Assembly (NCBI GenBank): GCA_902793605.1
Contig: CADBEB010000001.1
Coordinates: forward strand, 124,001 to 188,000
DNA length: 64,000 nucleotides
Direction of reading: 5' to 3'
From: an uncultured Eubacteriales bacterium
GTDB taxonomy: Bacteria > Bacillota > Clostridia > Christensenellales > Aristaeellaceae
Below the pieces are notes generated by a model. It was not told the origin of the DNA. It saw only the letters and a list, made by a program, of their open reading frames with translations, and did not search any database. Shown piece by piece: positions 6,922-17,232 of this stretch; position 1 is the first letter of the stretch; each line of letters begins with the position of its first letter. The position numbers and the translations under genes were made by a program.

Positions 6922-9561
6922 ATGGCAAAAAAGTATCTGTACCTCTTCAGCGAAGGCAACGCGAGCATGCGTGAACTGCTGGGCGGCAAAGGAGCCAACC
7001 TTGCTGAAATGACCAACATCGGTCTGCCGGTTCCTCAGGGATTTACCATTTCCACCGAGGCATGTACACAGTACTATGAAGACGGCCGTCAGATCAACGA
7101 TGAGATCCAGGCGCAGATCATGGAATATATCGCCAAGATGGAAGAGATCAACGGCAAGAAATTCGGCGATCTGAAAAACCCTCTCCTGGTTTCTGTCCGT
7201 TCCGGAGCCCGCGCTTCCATGCCCGGCATGATGGACACGATTCTGAACCTCGGCCTGAACGACGAAGTCGTCGCCGCGATGATCGCCGGCAATGATGATC
7301 CCCGGTTTGCCCGGTTCGTATACGACAGCTACCGCCGCTTCATCCAGATGTACAGCGACGTCGTTATGGAAGTCGGCAAGAAGTACTTCGAGCAGCTGAT
7401 CGACGAAATGAAGGCAAAGAAGGGTGTTACCTTCGACATCGACCTGACGGCTGACGACCTGAAGGAACTGGCCTCCCAGTTCAAGGCCGAATACAAGAAC
7501 AAGATCGGTACCGATTTCCCCTCCGATCCCAAGGAACAGCTGATGGGTGCCATCAAGGCGGTTTTCCGCAGCTGGGACAACCCGCGCGCAAACGTTTATC
7601 GCCGCGACAACGACATCCCTTACAGCTGGGGTACTGCCGTGAACGTGATGCCGATGGTCTTCGGCAACCTGAACAACAACAGCGGCACCGGTGTCGCCTT
7701 CACGCGCGACCCCGCGACAGGTGAAAACAAACTGATGGGCGAATTCCTGGTGAACGCCCAGGGCGAAGATGTCGTGGCCGGCGTCCGCACCCCAATGCCA
7801 ATCGTCCAGATGAAGGACAAGTTCCCGGAAGCGTATGCCGAGTTCGAAGCGGTTTGCGAGAAGCTTGAAAAGCACTACCGCGACATGCAGGACATGGAAT
7901 TCACGGTTGAGAACGGGAAACTGTACATGCTGCAGTGCCGCAGCGGCAAGCGCACTGCCCAGGCCGCGCTGAAGATCGCGTGCGACCTGGTGGACGAAGG
8001 CATGCGCACCGAAGAAGAAGCGGTTGCGATGATTGAGCCCCGCAACCTGGACACGCTGCTGCATCCGCAGTTTGACACCGACGCCCTGAAAAAGGCGATC
8101 CCGATCGGCCGCGGCCTCGGCGCATCCCCCGGCGCTGCCTGCGGTAAGGCCGTATTCACGGCGGAAGACGCCGAGGCATGGGCTGCCCGGGGCGAGAAGG
8201 TTGTCCTGGTCCGCCTGGAAACCTCTCCTGAAGACATCACCGGCATGAAGAGCGCGCAAGGCATCCTGACCGTGCGCGGCGGCATGACGAGCCACGCGGC
8301 CGTCGTTGCCCGCGGCATGGGCGCCTGCTGCGTTTCCGGATGCGGCGACATCATCATGGACGAAGAGAACAAGCAGTTCAAACTGGCCGGAAAGACTTTC
8401 CATGAAGGCGATTTCATCAGCATTGACGGTACGACCGGAAATATTTACGACGGGATAATCCCCACGGTCGACGCAAAGATCGCCGGTGAGTTCGGACGGA
8501 TCATGGAGTGGGCTGATAAGTACCGGAAGTTAAAGGTCCGCACGAATGCCGACACGCCGAGAGACGCGAAAAAGGCACGTGAGCTGGGTGCGGAAGGCAT
8601 CGGACTCTGCCGTACCGAGCATATGTTCTTCGAAGCGGAACGCATTGCCGCATTCCGTGAGATGATCTGCTCCGACACGGTTGAAGAGCGCGAAGCCGCG
8701 CTGGCAAAGATCCTGCCGTACCAGCAGGGCGACTTTGAGCAGCTGTTTGAAGCACTGGAAGGCTATCCGGTCTGCATCCGCTTCCTGGATCCGCCGCTGC
8801 ATGAGTTCGTGCCCACCAGCGAGGAAGAGATCGAACTTCTGGCCAAGGCGCAGAACAAGAGCGTCGAGACTATCAAGAACATCATTTCCTCCCTGCACGA
8901 ATTCAACCCGATGATGGGTCACCGTGGATGCCGCCTGGCTGTCACATATCCCGAAATCGCGAAAATGCAGACGACCGCTGTAATCCGCGCCGCGATCAAG
9001 GTCCAGAAGGCCCATCCCGACTGGAAGGTCCGGCCCGAGATCATGATTCCGCTGATCTGCGAAGACAAGGAACTGAAGTTTGTCAAGAAGATCGTGGTCG
9101 AAACCGCGGACGCCGAAATCGCTGCTTCCGACGTGAAGCTGGAGTATGAAGTCGGCACGATGATCGAGATCCCGAGAGCTGCGCTGACTGCTGACGAGAT
9201 CGCGAAGGATGCTGATTTCTTCTGCTTCGGCACCAACGACCTGACTCAGATGACCTTCGGCTTCAGCCGCGACGACAGCGGCAAGTTCCTCAGCGCGTAC
9301 TACGACGCGAAGATCTTCGAAGGCGATCCCTTCGCCAAGCTCGACCAGATCGGCGTCGGCAAGCTGATGGAAATGGCAATCAACCTCGGACGTCCTGTAA
9401 ACCCGAAGCTGCACGTCGGTATCTGCGGCGAGCATGGCGGCGATCCGACGAGCGTCGCGTTCTGCCACAGGATCGGACTGGATTATGTGAGCTGCTCACC
9501 GTTCCGCGTACCGATCGCCCGGCTGGCTGCGGCACAGGCTGCAATCGCTGAAAAGAAATAA
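6922..9561 (+). CDS. ppdK: pyruvate, phosphate dikinase
   Basis: Interconverts pyruvate + ATP + phosphate and PEP + AMP + diphosphate. 879 residues, standard length. N-terminal ATP-grasp (KYLYLFSEGNAS, GGKGANLAEM, then the SVRSGARASMPGMMDTILNLG loop), swivelling phosphohistidine domain with GGMTSHAAVVARGMG (about 450-465), and a C-terminal PEP/pyruvate TIM barrel with GLCRTEHMFF and a catalytic Cys in the HVGICGEHGGDP motif. Codon use is more biased than in its neighbours, suggesting high expression, in line with its consensus promoter and terminator. In anaerobes it serves glycolysis/PEP cycling with pyrophosphate. Start ATG behind GAGGAGG. Confidence 0.98.
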   Translation: MAKKYLYLFSEGNASMRELLGGKGANLAEMTNIGLPVPQGFTISTEACTQYYEDGRQINDEIQAQIMEYIAKMEEINGKKFGDLKNPLLVSVRSGARASMPGMMDTILNLGLNDEVVAAMIAGNDDPRFARFVYDSYRRFIQMYSDVVMEVGKKYFEQLIDEMKAKKGVTFDIDLTADDLKELASQFKAEYKNKIGTDFPSDPKEQLMGAIKAVFRSWDNPRANVYRRDNDIPYSWGTAVNVMPMVFGNLNNNSGTGVAFTRDPATGENKLMGEFLVNAQGEDVVAGVRTPMPIVQMKDKFPEAYAEFEAVCEKLEKHYRDMQDMEFTVENGKLYMLQCRSGKRTAQAALKIACDLVDEGMRTEEEAVAMIEPRNLDTLLHPQFDTDALKKAIPIGRGLGASPGAACGKAVFTAEDAEAWAARGEKVVLVRLETSPEDITGMKSAQGILTVRGGMTSHAAVVARGMGACCVSGCGDIIMDEENKQFKLAGKTFHEGDFISIDGTTGNIYDGIIPTVDAKIAGEFGRIMEWADKYRKLKVRTNADTPRDAKKARELGAEGIGLCRTEHMFFEAERIAAFREMICSDTVEEREAALAKILPYQQGDFEQLFEALEGYPVCIRFLDPPLHEFVPTSEEEIELLAKAQNKSVETIKNIISSLHEFNPMMGHRGCRLAVTYPEIAKMQTTAVIRAAIKVQKAHPDWKVRPEIMIPLICEDKELKFVKKIVVETADAEIAASDVKLEYEVGTMIEIPRAALTADEIAKDADFFCFGTNDLTQMTFGFSRDDSGKFLSAYYDAKIFEGDPFAKLDQIGVGKLMEMAINLGRPVNPKLHVGICGEHGGDPTSVAFCHRIGLDYVSCSPFRVPIARLAAAQAAIAEKK

Positions 9562-9578
9562 GGTATAAACGGAAATAA

Positions 9579-9610
9579 ACAGCACGGTCAGGATTGACCG
9601 TGCTGTTTTT
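9579..9610 (+). terminator. intrinsic terminator after ppdK
   Basis: ACAGCACGGTCA pairs with TGACCGTGCTGT around a four-base GGAT loop and runs into TTTTT. It starts about 20 bases after the ppdK stop. Confidence 0.9.
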
Positions 9611-9695
9611 GCGGGGGTGATGGGAACGACGGGGATAGTTCTTTTATGTTTCGCATTCGCTGAACAAAAAGGGCATGTCCCCTTGCTCCCGGCGT

Positions 9696-10319
9696 TCAGA
9701 ATATCGTTTCGGATTCGGCGGTGTCGGAGGCCTGGCGGGCCAGGTCCCAGTCGAACCCTTTGCGGACTAGAGAAGAAATGATCCTTTGGCGGGTTTTACG
9801 GGGATCATCACCGAGTTTTGCTCTGGACCATGCTTTGACGGCCAGGGAAGTTGCGCTTTCCAGCATTTCCTCATCGCTGACAGAGGAAAGTGCTTTTTCG
9901 GCTGTCGATTCCGGTACTCCCTTGACCCTCAGTTCCTGACGGATCCGGCGGGAACCGTATTTCCGGCTGCGCTGCTGTACCCAGAGTTCACTGAACTCCT
10001 GATCATTCAGGAGGTTTTCTTTCTCCAGCTTATAAATCACCAATTCGGTCACATCGTCGGCATAGTGATGACGCCGCAGGTTCTGAGAGATCTCTCCTTT
10101 GCTGCAGGGGCGACGGGCGAGCAGGGCGACCGCCTGATTCAAGGCGCGCGGGTATTGATGCAGGGAGACAAAACGTTCGAAATCTTTGCGATCGACCGAT
10201 AATCCCTCACGCCAGCCGCTTTCAAGAAAATCTGCATGGGTCAGCCAGATTTTTTGGCCGTCATCCAGCAGGATACATGCCATGGAACGAACAAAAACGA
10301 TGCTTAGGATCGTTACCAT
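9696..10319 (-). CDS. recX: regulatory protein RecX
   Basis: 207 residues, helical three-repeat RecX fold. Diagnostic stretches: ALLARRPCSKGEISQNL, a central ELWVQQRSRKYGSRRIRQEL and the last-helix LVRKGFDWDLAR. RecX binds RecA filaments and modulates RecA activity. recA is not in the window. The start overlaps the stop of the upstream serine hydrolase by 7 bases, so they are translated together, in the lgt-hydrolase-recX run. Confidence 0.9.
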   Translation of the reverse strand: MVTILSIVFVRSMACILLDDGQKIWLTHADFLESGWREGLSVDRKDFERFVSLHQYPRALNQAVALLARRPCSKGEISQNLRRHHYADDVTELVIYKLEKENLLNDQEFSELWVQQRSRKYGSRRIRQELRVKGVPESTAEKALSSVSDEEMLESATSLAVKAWSRAKLGDDPRKTRQRIISSLVRKGFDWDLARQASDTAESETIF

Positions 10320-11467
10320 GAGGGAAGCTCCTTTCGAAATGCCCAGATCATAAAATCCCGGTTTGCCGACCCGAGCCGGCCTGACCGGGCTTCACTGCAA
10401 CCGCCGTTCAGAAAGATGAGAAGACGGCCTGTTTCCTCTTCCCAGAAGGCCCCGTCACCGCAGCCATAGGCAAAGCCTTGATGGCCGAGGACACGGGAGG
10501 ACGAAATCCGCGGGTCACGGATCTGCAGAAGTCCGAGGCCGTAGGAAAGGGTCGGCGAAAGGGAACCATAGGAAGCATGCTGCTTTTTCATCTCTTCCAA
10601 TGAAGAAGGGGACAGAAAACCGTTTTCATTGAGGATCAGCACATTCAGGAGTTTCTGAAGCGACTGGACTGTCGTATACATACTTCCTGCCGTATGGCCG
10701 AAATGGCGGAGCGGATCCGCAGCGACGAGCGGGACCTTTCCCAGAGGCGTCAGGATCAGGTCGTTTCCTTCATGATAGGGCAGAATTCGTGTAACGGGCA
10801 TGATCCTTTCCACGGGAAGTGTACAGCCGGAAAGCGTGGCATCCATCCCAAGTGGCGAAAAGAGTTCATCATTAAAGACGAGATCCAGCGGCCGCCCGGT
10901 GACGGCTTCGATGACACAGCCGATGATGCCGTAACCCAGGTTGGAATACCGGAAGGAATCTCCCGGAAGGCTGCGGCGCGTCCCGCTGACCACTTCCGGG
11001 ATCGTCCGGCCTGACTCCAGATCTTTTTCCAAGGTCGGCGGATCCATGAGGCCGGAGGTATGGGAAAGAAGATGACGCAGGGTTACTCCCGAAAGCTCAT
11101 CAGGCAGCGGATCCAATGGCAGGCAGGATGAGATCGGCGCATCGAGGGAAAGAAGTCCCCGATCCGAGAGGTGCATTATCAGGACCGCGGTGGCGATTTT
11201 TGTAATGGAGGCGACCCGGAAATAAGTATCAGGACCCGGATGATGGGTCGGCTTTTCTGAATCGGTAAAGATCAGAGACTGATCATGCCCGTTGGAAAGA
11301 AGCGTTGCCGAACCAAGCACGTGATGCTTCCGGATCAGGCGGACAAACCGATCCCGAGCGACCAGGGGACGACCGGAAACGGAGGAAACCGGAGAATTGC
11401 TGCAGGTTGGCGCACAGAAGGGGAGCATCGCCCGGTAAACGGTATTCTTAAAGCGGGTGGTCGGCAT
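10313..11467 (-). CDS. serine hydrolase, beta-lactamase class C/PBP-like
   Basis: 384 residues of the PF00144 type. SITK (catalytic Ser-x-x-Lys, about residue 88), YSN in FRYSNLGYG as the second catalytic box, and a GHQGFAYG third box (HxG) are all present. Members hydrolyse D-amino-acid peptides or esters; true beta-lactamase activity cannot be claimed. There is no obvious signal peptide in the first 30 residues, though the N-terminus starts with basic and small residues, so location is uncertain. It overlaps lgt by 20 bases and recX by 7. Confidence 0.85.
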   Translation of the reverse strand: MPTTRFKNTVYRAMLPFCAPTCSNSPVSSVSGRPLVARDRFVRLIRKHHVLGSATLLSNGHDQSLIFTDSEKPTHHPGPDTYFRVASITKIATAVLIMHLSDRGLLSLDAPISSCLPLDPLPDELSGVTLRHLLSHTSGLMDPPTLEKDLESGRTIPEVVSGTRRSLPGDSFRYSNLGYGIIGCVIEAVTGRPLDLVFNDELFSPLGMDATLSGCTLPVERIMPVTRILPYHEGNDLILTPLGKVPLVAADPLRHFGHTAGSMYTTVQSLQKLLNVLILNENGFLSPSSLEEMKKQHASYGSLSPTLSYGLGLLQIRDPRISSSRVLGHQGFAYGCGDGAFWEEETGRLLIFLNGGCSEARSGRLGSANRDFMIWAFRKELPSW

Positions 11468-12431
11468 CGGAAACCTCCTGAGGAACAGACAGATAAAGGA
11501 TAAAGAGCGAAACGATCAGGATGACCGAGCTGGCGGTCAGAAGAAGGAGACGCAGCGCAAGCGGCGAATGGGAAAGGAAAGTCCCGAAGAAGGAATATAC
11601 CAGCTGAAAGGCGGAAGCAGGGAAAGCAAGGAAGACACAGAGAAAACGAACCGGACTTTTCAGGCGACAGGAGCAGCGGCAGAGCAGAAGATAACGAAGC
11701 AAAACCCCGAGGCAGACGAGTGCGCTCAGGAGCTGACTGACCCGGACGGAGGAAGAAAGGAAGAGGGAATCCATCCGCAGCTCCTCGATCACAAAACGGC
11801 CGGCGGCATACAGAAACGCATAGAAGAAGAAAACATCGCCCCGAAAACGGAACAGCTTCCGCCGCGCGACCATCAGGAAACAGAAGATGGAAAGATCCCA
11901 GAGAGATTCATAGAAAAAAGTCGCCATGTGCCAGACGTATACACCATTTTCCGGAATCCGGACCGCAAGCGGGAAAAAGCAGAGAGACTGATTGAGAAGC
12001 GGGAGACCGTAGGCTTCCATGTTGAAATAATTTCCCCAGCGGCCGATCGCCTGGGCAAGGACAAGGCCGGGCGCGATGATATCGCACAGGAGGAGGGGAG
12101 AAAGCTTCCTGTGACGGGCGAAAACGACCAGGACGATCAGGCCGGCAAGGACGCCTCCATAGATCGCAAGGCCGCCTTCCCAAATCCTGAAGACAGCAAG
12201 GGGATCTGAACGAAACTGATCCCAGGAGAAAATCACATAGTAGATCCGTGCCCCGAGGATCCCGGCGGGCAGGAGCCATAAAACCAGATCAATGACGGTA
12301 TCTTTTTTCAGACCAAGGCGGCGCTCTTCGCGACAGGCCAGAAAAACGGCCAGGACAACGCCGAGAACGATCAGAAAACTGTACCAGGGGATCGGATAAA
12401 GGATATAACGTGAAGCGGGAACAGAAAACAT
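11448..12431 (-). CDS. lgt: prolipoprotein diacylglyceryl transferase
   Basis: Transfers diacylglycerol to the lipobox cysteine of prolipoproteins in the membrane. 327 residues with about seven or more membrane segments. The Lgt signature is GRWGNYFNMEAYG (about residues 134-146), with the R-I-x-E-G-G motif RIWEGGLAIYGG before it. Start: of the two ATGs, 12431 has GCAGGAG 6 bases ahead, whereas 12437 abuts that site. The C-terminus extends about 60 hydrophobic residues past the conserved RFVIEELRMD region. Confidence 0.95.
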   Translation of the reverse strand: MFSVPASRYILYPIPWYSFLIVLGVVLAVFLACREERRLGLKKDTVIDLVLWLLPAGILGARIYYVIFSWDQFRSDPLAVFRIWEGGLAIYGGVLAGLIVLVVFARHRKLSPLLLCDIIAPGLVLAQAIGRWGNYFNMEAYGLPLLNQSLCFFPLAVRIPENGVYVWHMATFFYESLWDLSIFCFLMVARRKLFRFRGDVFFFYAFLYAAGRFVIEELRMDSLFLSSSVRVSQLLSALVCLGVLLRYLLLCRCSCRLKSPVRFLCVFLAFPASAFQLVYSFFGTFLSHSPLALRLLLLTASSVILIVSLFILYLSVPQEVSDADHPL

Positions 12432-12499
12432 ACACATCTCCTGCGGAAGAATCGGGAATATTATAGGTTTTTGGGGTTTGGGTTGTCAATGCAGGGTAG

Positions 12500-12528
12500 T
12501 TGATAATGAGTGCTGTTTCTGATAAAAT
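12500..12528 (+). promoter_or_regulatory. upp promoter
   Basis: TTGATA (12500-12505), 17 bases, TAAAAT (12523-12528), about 50 bases ahead of the upp start and divergent from lgt. Confidence 0.5.
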
Positions 12529-12560
12529 ATTCTGAAGGAAAACCGGGCATAATCCGGTAA

Positions 12561-13208
<648 letters not shown>

Positions 13209-13213
13209 AGATT

Positions 13214-14890
13214 ATGCCGCAGAAGACAATATTCACAAAGTATCCGCTGCTTTCCGTACCGCACAGTTTCCTTAGCTGCGGACTGATCCGGACGGATGAT
13301 GCCCCGGTTCATAAGCTCTATCAGAAAACACAGGAATATATTGAATCACCCTCCGTCTGGGAGGGTGCATTCAGGCTTGCCGCCCTGCTGAAAGATGACC
13401 CGATGTCCGAACCGGTAACAGGAAAGATCCTGGAGGCAATCGGGGAAAGCAGCGACGGTTCTTTCAACGGACGGATCGAAGATCAGATTGCTGTCGCACG
13501 CGCAGCCCTAACCGTGTTCGAGTACAATACAGACCGAAACATCCTGAAACGCATCGCCTCCTGGTGCAGGTATCTTGAGGTCGAATGGGATCCGCTTTTC
13601 ACAAGTGGCAGGACGCTGTTCTGCCCGGCAGACCTGATGGAGCTGCTGGTGCGGTTTTATCAGACCAGCGGAATCAAATCCGTTCTCAGGCTTTGCACCA
13701 AGCTCCGATCGACCGTGTTCGACTGGACAACATCGCTGCATACGATCCAGCAGATCATTCCGCTGAAAACCATGGATGCGGAGCAGATCTCATTTATTGA
13801 ACAGATCCGCATCGAAGAACTTGACTATGACCAGAAACAGGTTTTGCTAAACCACGCGGAACTGCTGGCAAACGGGATCCGATATTCCCTGTATTCGGGT
13901 ATTTTCAGCGGAAACAGACAGGACCTGACGGCGGGAAAGACTGCCTGGAACTATTTAAAGAAGCATCACAGAGCGATCTGCGGTGGAACGACCGCCGAGC
14001 CTTTTCTCGGCGGGGCCGGTTCCAACGCAAAGATTCAGACAGAAGCACTGGCTGCGTGGACGGAAGCCTTTGCCTCCCAAATGCTGCTTCCCGGAACTGA
14101 ATGGGCCGCAGACGAGCTGATCCGGATCATTTACAACGGGCTTTCTTATTGCCTGAAATCAGAGCGGATTCCGAAATACCAACGAGTCAACAGCGTGACT
14201 GAACCGGTGGCCGACAAAGGAGCCGGACTGTATGCCGGCGTTGCGCGGGCTGTTGCCGCCGCTTTTCGTGCCGGGATCACGGTAACCGAAAACGGCATAC
14301 GAATCAACTACCTGCTTCCGGCCCGGTATCTGCTGATGATCGGGAAAAAACCTGTCGTTCTCCATTCAGACGGGCAAACGGCGATGATGAACATGAAGGG
14401 AGAAACTACGTTCCCGGTAGCCGTTTTCAGAGCCGGGACCGAAACAGCGTCGGTCACGATTGTAAATGGTGATGAGAAGATTTCCCTTACAACCGAAGCA
14501 GACGAAGGGAAAAACGGCCACTATATTGCCGCGGAGAAGGCATGGCACGCACAGGACAGGATCAGCTTCGAACCGGACGACCGGGTATATACCGAAAGCA
14601 CGCATCATCAAGGTATTTGCTGGTTTGTCAGGAACTGCGTGTTGACCGCCCAACGCGGGAAAGAAAGCTTCAACGTCGCTGCCGCGGAAACGCCTGTGAT
14701 CCGAAACGGAAAAGCGGAGGTCCGCCTGTATCGAATCGAAGGATGGCATGAACACCATGGCGAGCCGGAGGATATCCCCGTCCTGCCCGGTCACTATCAG
14801 GACACTGAAAATGCTGAACTGATCCCATATGCCAAAGCAGATAAGAAGATCTCCATGTTCCCGAGGATCAATCCCTTATGTTTGAAGTAA
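13214..14890 (+). CDS. GH127/DUF1680-like protein, divergent
   Basis: 558 residues from ATG 13214, right after upp. The first 350 residues are helical repeats, including a GGAGSNAKIQTEALAAW region placed like the helical barrel of beta-L-arabinofuranosidases; the later part (GIRINYLLPARYLL, then a beta-rich domain) is arranged like the C-terminal sandwich of GH127. The usual catalytic Cys/Glu motif (E-T-C-A type) was not found, so activity is doubtful. No signal peptide, so it is cytoplasmic. It overlaps the dus gene by 13 bases. The assignment is by overall layout and should be tested by profile search. Confidence 0.5.
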   Translation: MPQKTIFTKYPLLSVPHSFLSCGLIRTDDAPVHKLYQKTQEYIESPSVWEGAFRLAALLKDDPMSEPVTGKILEAIGESSDGSFNGRIEDQIAVARAALTVFEYNTDRNILKRIASWCRYLEVEWDPLFTSGRTLFCPADLMELLVRFYQTSGIKSVLRLCTKLRSTVFDWTTSLHTIQQIIPLKTMDAEQISFIEQIRIEELDYDQKQVLLNHAELLANGIRYSLYSGIFSGNRQDLTAGKTAWNYLKKHHRAICGGTTAEPFLGGAGSNAKIQTEALAAWTEAFASQMLLPGTEWAADELIRIIYNGLSYCLKSERIPKYQRVNSVTEPVADKGAGLYAGVARAVAAAFRAGITVTENGIRINYLLPARYLLMIGKKPVVLHSDGQTAMMNMKGETTFPVAVFRAGTETASVTIVNGDEKISLTTEADEGKNGHYIAAEKAWHAQDRISFEPDDRVYTESTHHQGICWFVRNCVLTAQRGKESFNVAAAETPVIRNGKAEVRLYRIEGWHEHHGEPEDIPVLPGHYQDTENAELIPYAKADKKISMFPRINPLCLK

Positions 14891-15867
14891 GACTTGCCCC
14901 AATGTGCGGTATCACGGACTACATCTTCCGAACGATCTGCTACGAACAGGGATGTGATCTGGCTTATACGGAGATGATCAGCGCTATGGGATATCTCTGC
15001 GCTCCCGAACAAAGGGCGACAAAGGAGCTGATGATTCGCGGGACCGATGAGCCGAGCCTGATACTCCAGCTCTTCGGACGTGATCCGGACATTGTCGCGG
15101 AAGCGGCCGGGAGGATCACAGCCTCCGGGATCTACGACGGGATCGACCTGAACATGGGTTGTCCGGCAAAAAAGATTGCGCCTTCGGGCGAGGGTTGCGG
15201 GCTGATGCGGACACCGAAGATTGCTGAACAGATGATGCGCCGAACCGTAGCCGCGTCATCGGTTCCAGTCACAGTAAAGATGCGGCTGGGGTACGACAGA
15301 GACCATATCAACGTGATTGATTTTGCCCGGATGGCAGAAGACGCGGGCATTACGTCCATCACTGTACACGGAAGGACAAGGGAACAGCAATACAGCGGGG
15401 AAGCTGACTGGGAAATGATCGCACGGGTGAAACAGGCCGTCCGGATTCCCGTGATCGGAAACGGTGATCTCTTCACGGCGGAGCAGGCGATCCGGTGCCA
15501 AAGCGCGAGCAAAACGGACGGCGTGATGATCGGCCGGGGGGCGATGGGTAATCCCTGGATCTTCCGGGAGGTCAAAGCCAGAATGGAAGGCAGGGAATAC
15601 CGGCCTGTTACAAACGATGAACGGTACAGCATGATGATGCGGCACTATAAGGACATGCTGGACTGCAAGCCCGAAAGAATCGCGGTCAACGAGATGCGAA
15701 AGCATATCGGCTGGTATATCAAGGGGATGAATGGGGCTGCGGCATTCCGTGCAAAGATCAACCTGACGGAAAAGCCGGAAGACACGCTCGCACTGATCCG
15801 TTCTTTTTTTGAGGATCAGGATGGAAACGACTGGGAGGGAGAAAACGGAGATGAAAATAAAAACTGA
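14878..15867 (+). CDS. dus: tRNA-dihydrouridine synthase (DusB-type)
   Basis: FMN-dependent reduction of uridine in the tRNA D loop. 329 residues: APMCGITDYIFR at the start, a catalytic Cys in NMGCPAKKI (about residue 92), VTVKMRLGYD, VHGRTREQQYSG and IGRGAMGNPWIF. The TIM barrel is complete and the C-terminal helical domain is present. It overlaps the upstream gene by 13 bases and the downstream secreted-protein gene by 17. Confidence 0.95.
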   Translation: MFEVRLAPMCGITDYIFRTICYEQGCDLAYTEMISAMGYLCAPEQRATKELMIRGTDEPSLILQLFGRDPDIVAEAAGRITASGIYDGIDLNMGCPAKKIAPSGEGCGLMRTPKIAEQMMRRTVAASSVPVTVKMRLGYDRDHINVIDFARMAEDAGITSITVHGRTREQQYSGEADWEMIARVKQAVRIPVIGNGDLFTAEQAIRCQSASKTDGVMIGRGAMGNPWIFREVKARMEGREYRPVTNDERYSMMMRHYKDMLDCKPERIAVNEMRKHIGWYIKGMNGAAAFRAKINLTEKPEDTLALIRSFFEDQDGNDWEGENGDENKN

Positions 15868-17212
15868 ACGGGTCATCATCGTGACTTTCCTGATCGTGAT
15901 GCTGATCATCCCGGCTTTCTGCACGGCGGATGCACCGCTGCCGATCCGGTTACTGACCGGCGAGGCACCCGAGTCCATGCGAATTGTCCTGTCAGCACCT
16001 GAAGTGCGGAAAATGTCGCAGTTCGACGACGCTAGGACAGCACAGCTGAACCGGCTGATCCGGCATCTCGCGCTCGACGTCACGCTCGGCAGGGATGTGA
16101 GCCGAACCGGGATCCTGATCGATCAGCAGGAAATCCTCTCCTGGATTCAGAAGGAATCAGGCAACGGGAACCAGAAAATCTACTCGTTTGATCCATCATC
16201 TGTCTATACGGAAAAACAGGATACCGCAGAAGAAACCGGCAACGACAGCCTGGTTGATTTCCTGGAACGGGACCTGATCCAGTCCGGCCAGTACTTAGAC
16301 GCATTCTATTCACTGTTCGAACAGGCACCGCAGGCATTCGCCGAAAGGGTGCGGAACGAAAAGACCGAACTCCGGTTTTCCGGTTTCGGGAAAGCGATCC
16401 GGCGGATAACGATTCCGTTTCCGGCCAATTATGTTCAGGAAAGCTTCCCGAAAGCACTGGCAGACGCAGCCGAGTCAGAGACCCTGAAGAAAACGATTTC
16501 CGGACTGAGTTTCTCCGGAAGTCAGAAGATCGGGCTTTTGTACGACGAGAACGGAAAGATCGTACGCATTACCTACGACGGCACGGTCGGTAAAACGCCG
16601 GAGACACTCCGGAAGGTTTCCATGATTTGGAAATGCCTGCGCGAAGAGGGACACGTGAAGGACAGCATTACACTGAAGACACCGGCAATAAAAGGCGCGG
16701 ACAAGGACAACGTCGTACTGGAAAGGGATCTTCTTGAACCCGCCGGCGAAGAAGCCGGAAACTACAGCTGGGACATCCAGATTGACCACAGGGCAGGGAA
16801 GGAAGACCGAAAACAGACCCATTTTTCCGCCAGCCTGTCTGAGACAGACGCAGCGTTCAGCGGAAAAATCGAATACAGCGTGAAACGGGACGGTGAAAAC
16901 CCGAGAATCCAGATCATCCCGGAGATCAGAAAAGAAAGTAACGGGGAATACAAAGGAACTCTTGAAATTGCGGATTATTCAGGTAAAATAGAAAAGGACG
17001 ACGTTCTGATTCATATTCAGCTTCAAACGGGTGAATCCCCCAGCTGGCCTGCCGCCGAACCGGATCCGGAAACCGGGAACCGTGAACAGGAAACGCCGGA
17101 GGATACCATCGCGGGCATTATCATCCGGAAACTGTTTGAACTGCCGGAAGAAGACATTGAATACTTCAGCCATGAGATCCCGACGGATCTGTGGCTTGAA
17201 CTGATCCAATAA
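15851..17212 (+). CDS. secreted hypothetical protein 1 of 3
   Basis: 453 residues from ATG 15851 (a longer frame begins inside dus but lacks a ribosome site; GGGAGGGAGAA lies upstream of 15851). Residues 1-26 are a signal peptide ending FCTADA. The C-terminal half is beta-rich (KIEYSVKRDG, GTLEIADYSGKIEKDDV). The same layout, a signal peptide then a helical part and a strand-rich part, recurs in the two genes that follow, so the three may be an old paralogous set. There is no lipobox. Function unknown. Confidence 0.75.
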   Translation: MKIKTERVIIVTFLIVMLIIPAFCTADAPLPIRLLTGEAPESMRIVLSAPEVRKMSQFDDARTAQLNRLIRHLALDVTLGRDVSRTGILIDQQEILSWIQKESGNGNQKIYSFDPSSVYTEKQDTAEETGNDSLVDFLERDLIQSGQYLDAFYSLFEQAPQAFAERVRNEKTELRFSGFGKAIRRITIPFPANYVQESFPKALADAAESETLKKTISGLSFSGSQKIGLLYDENGKIVRITYDGTVGKTPETLRKVSMIWKCLREEGHVKDSITLKTPAIKGADKDNVVLERDLLEPAGEEAGNYSWDIQIDHRAGKEDRKQTHFSASLSETDAAFSGKIEYSVKRDGENPRIQIIPEIRKESNGEYKGTLEIADYSGKIEKDDVLIHIQLQTGESPSWPAAEPDPETGNREQETPEDTIAGIIIRKLFELPEEDIEYFSHEIPTDLWLELIQ

Positions 17213-17232
17213 AAGACAGGGGAGTCCAGCTT

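Noticed and set aside
6835..8403. Long open frame antisense to ppdK (522 codons)
   Set aside because: It has no ribosome site and its sequence is the shadow of a highly codon-biased gene; ppdK motifs are complete on the plus strand.
11457..12209. 250-codon plus frame inside lgt
   Set aside because: Charged low-complexity shadow of a membrane protein gene on the other strand.
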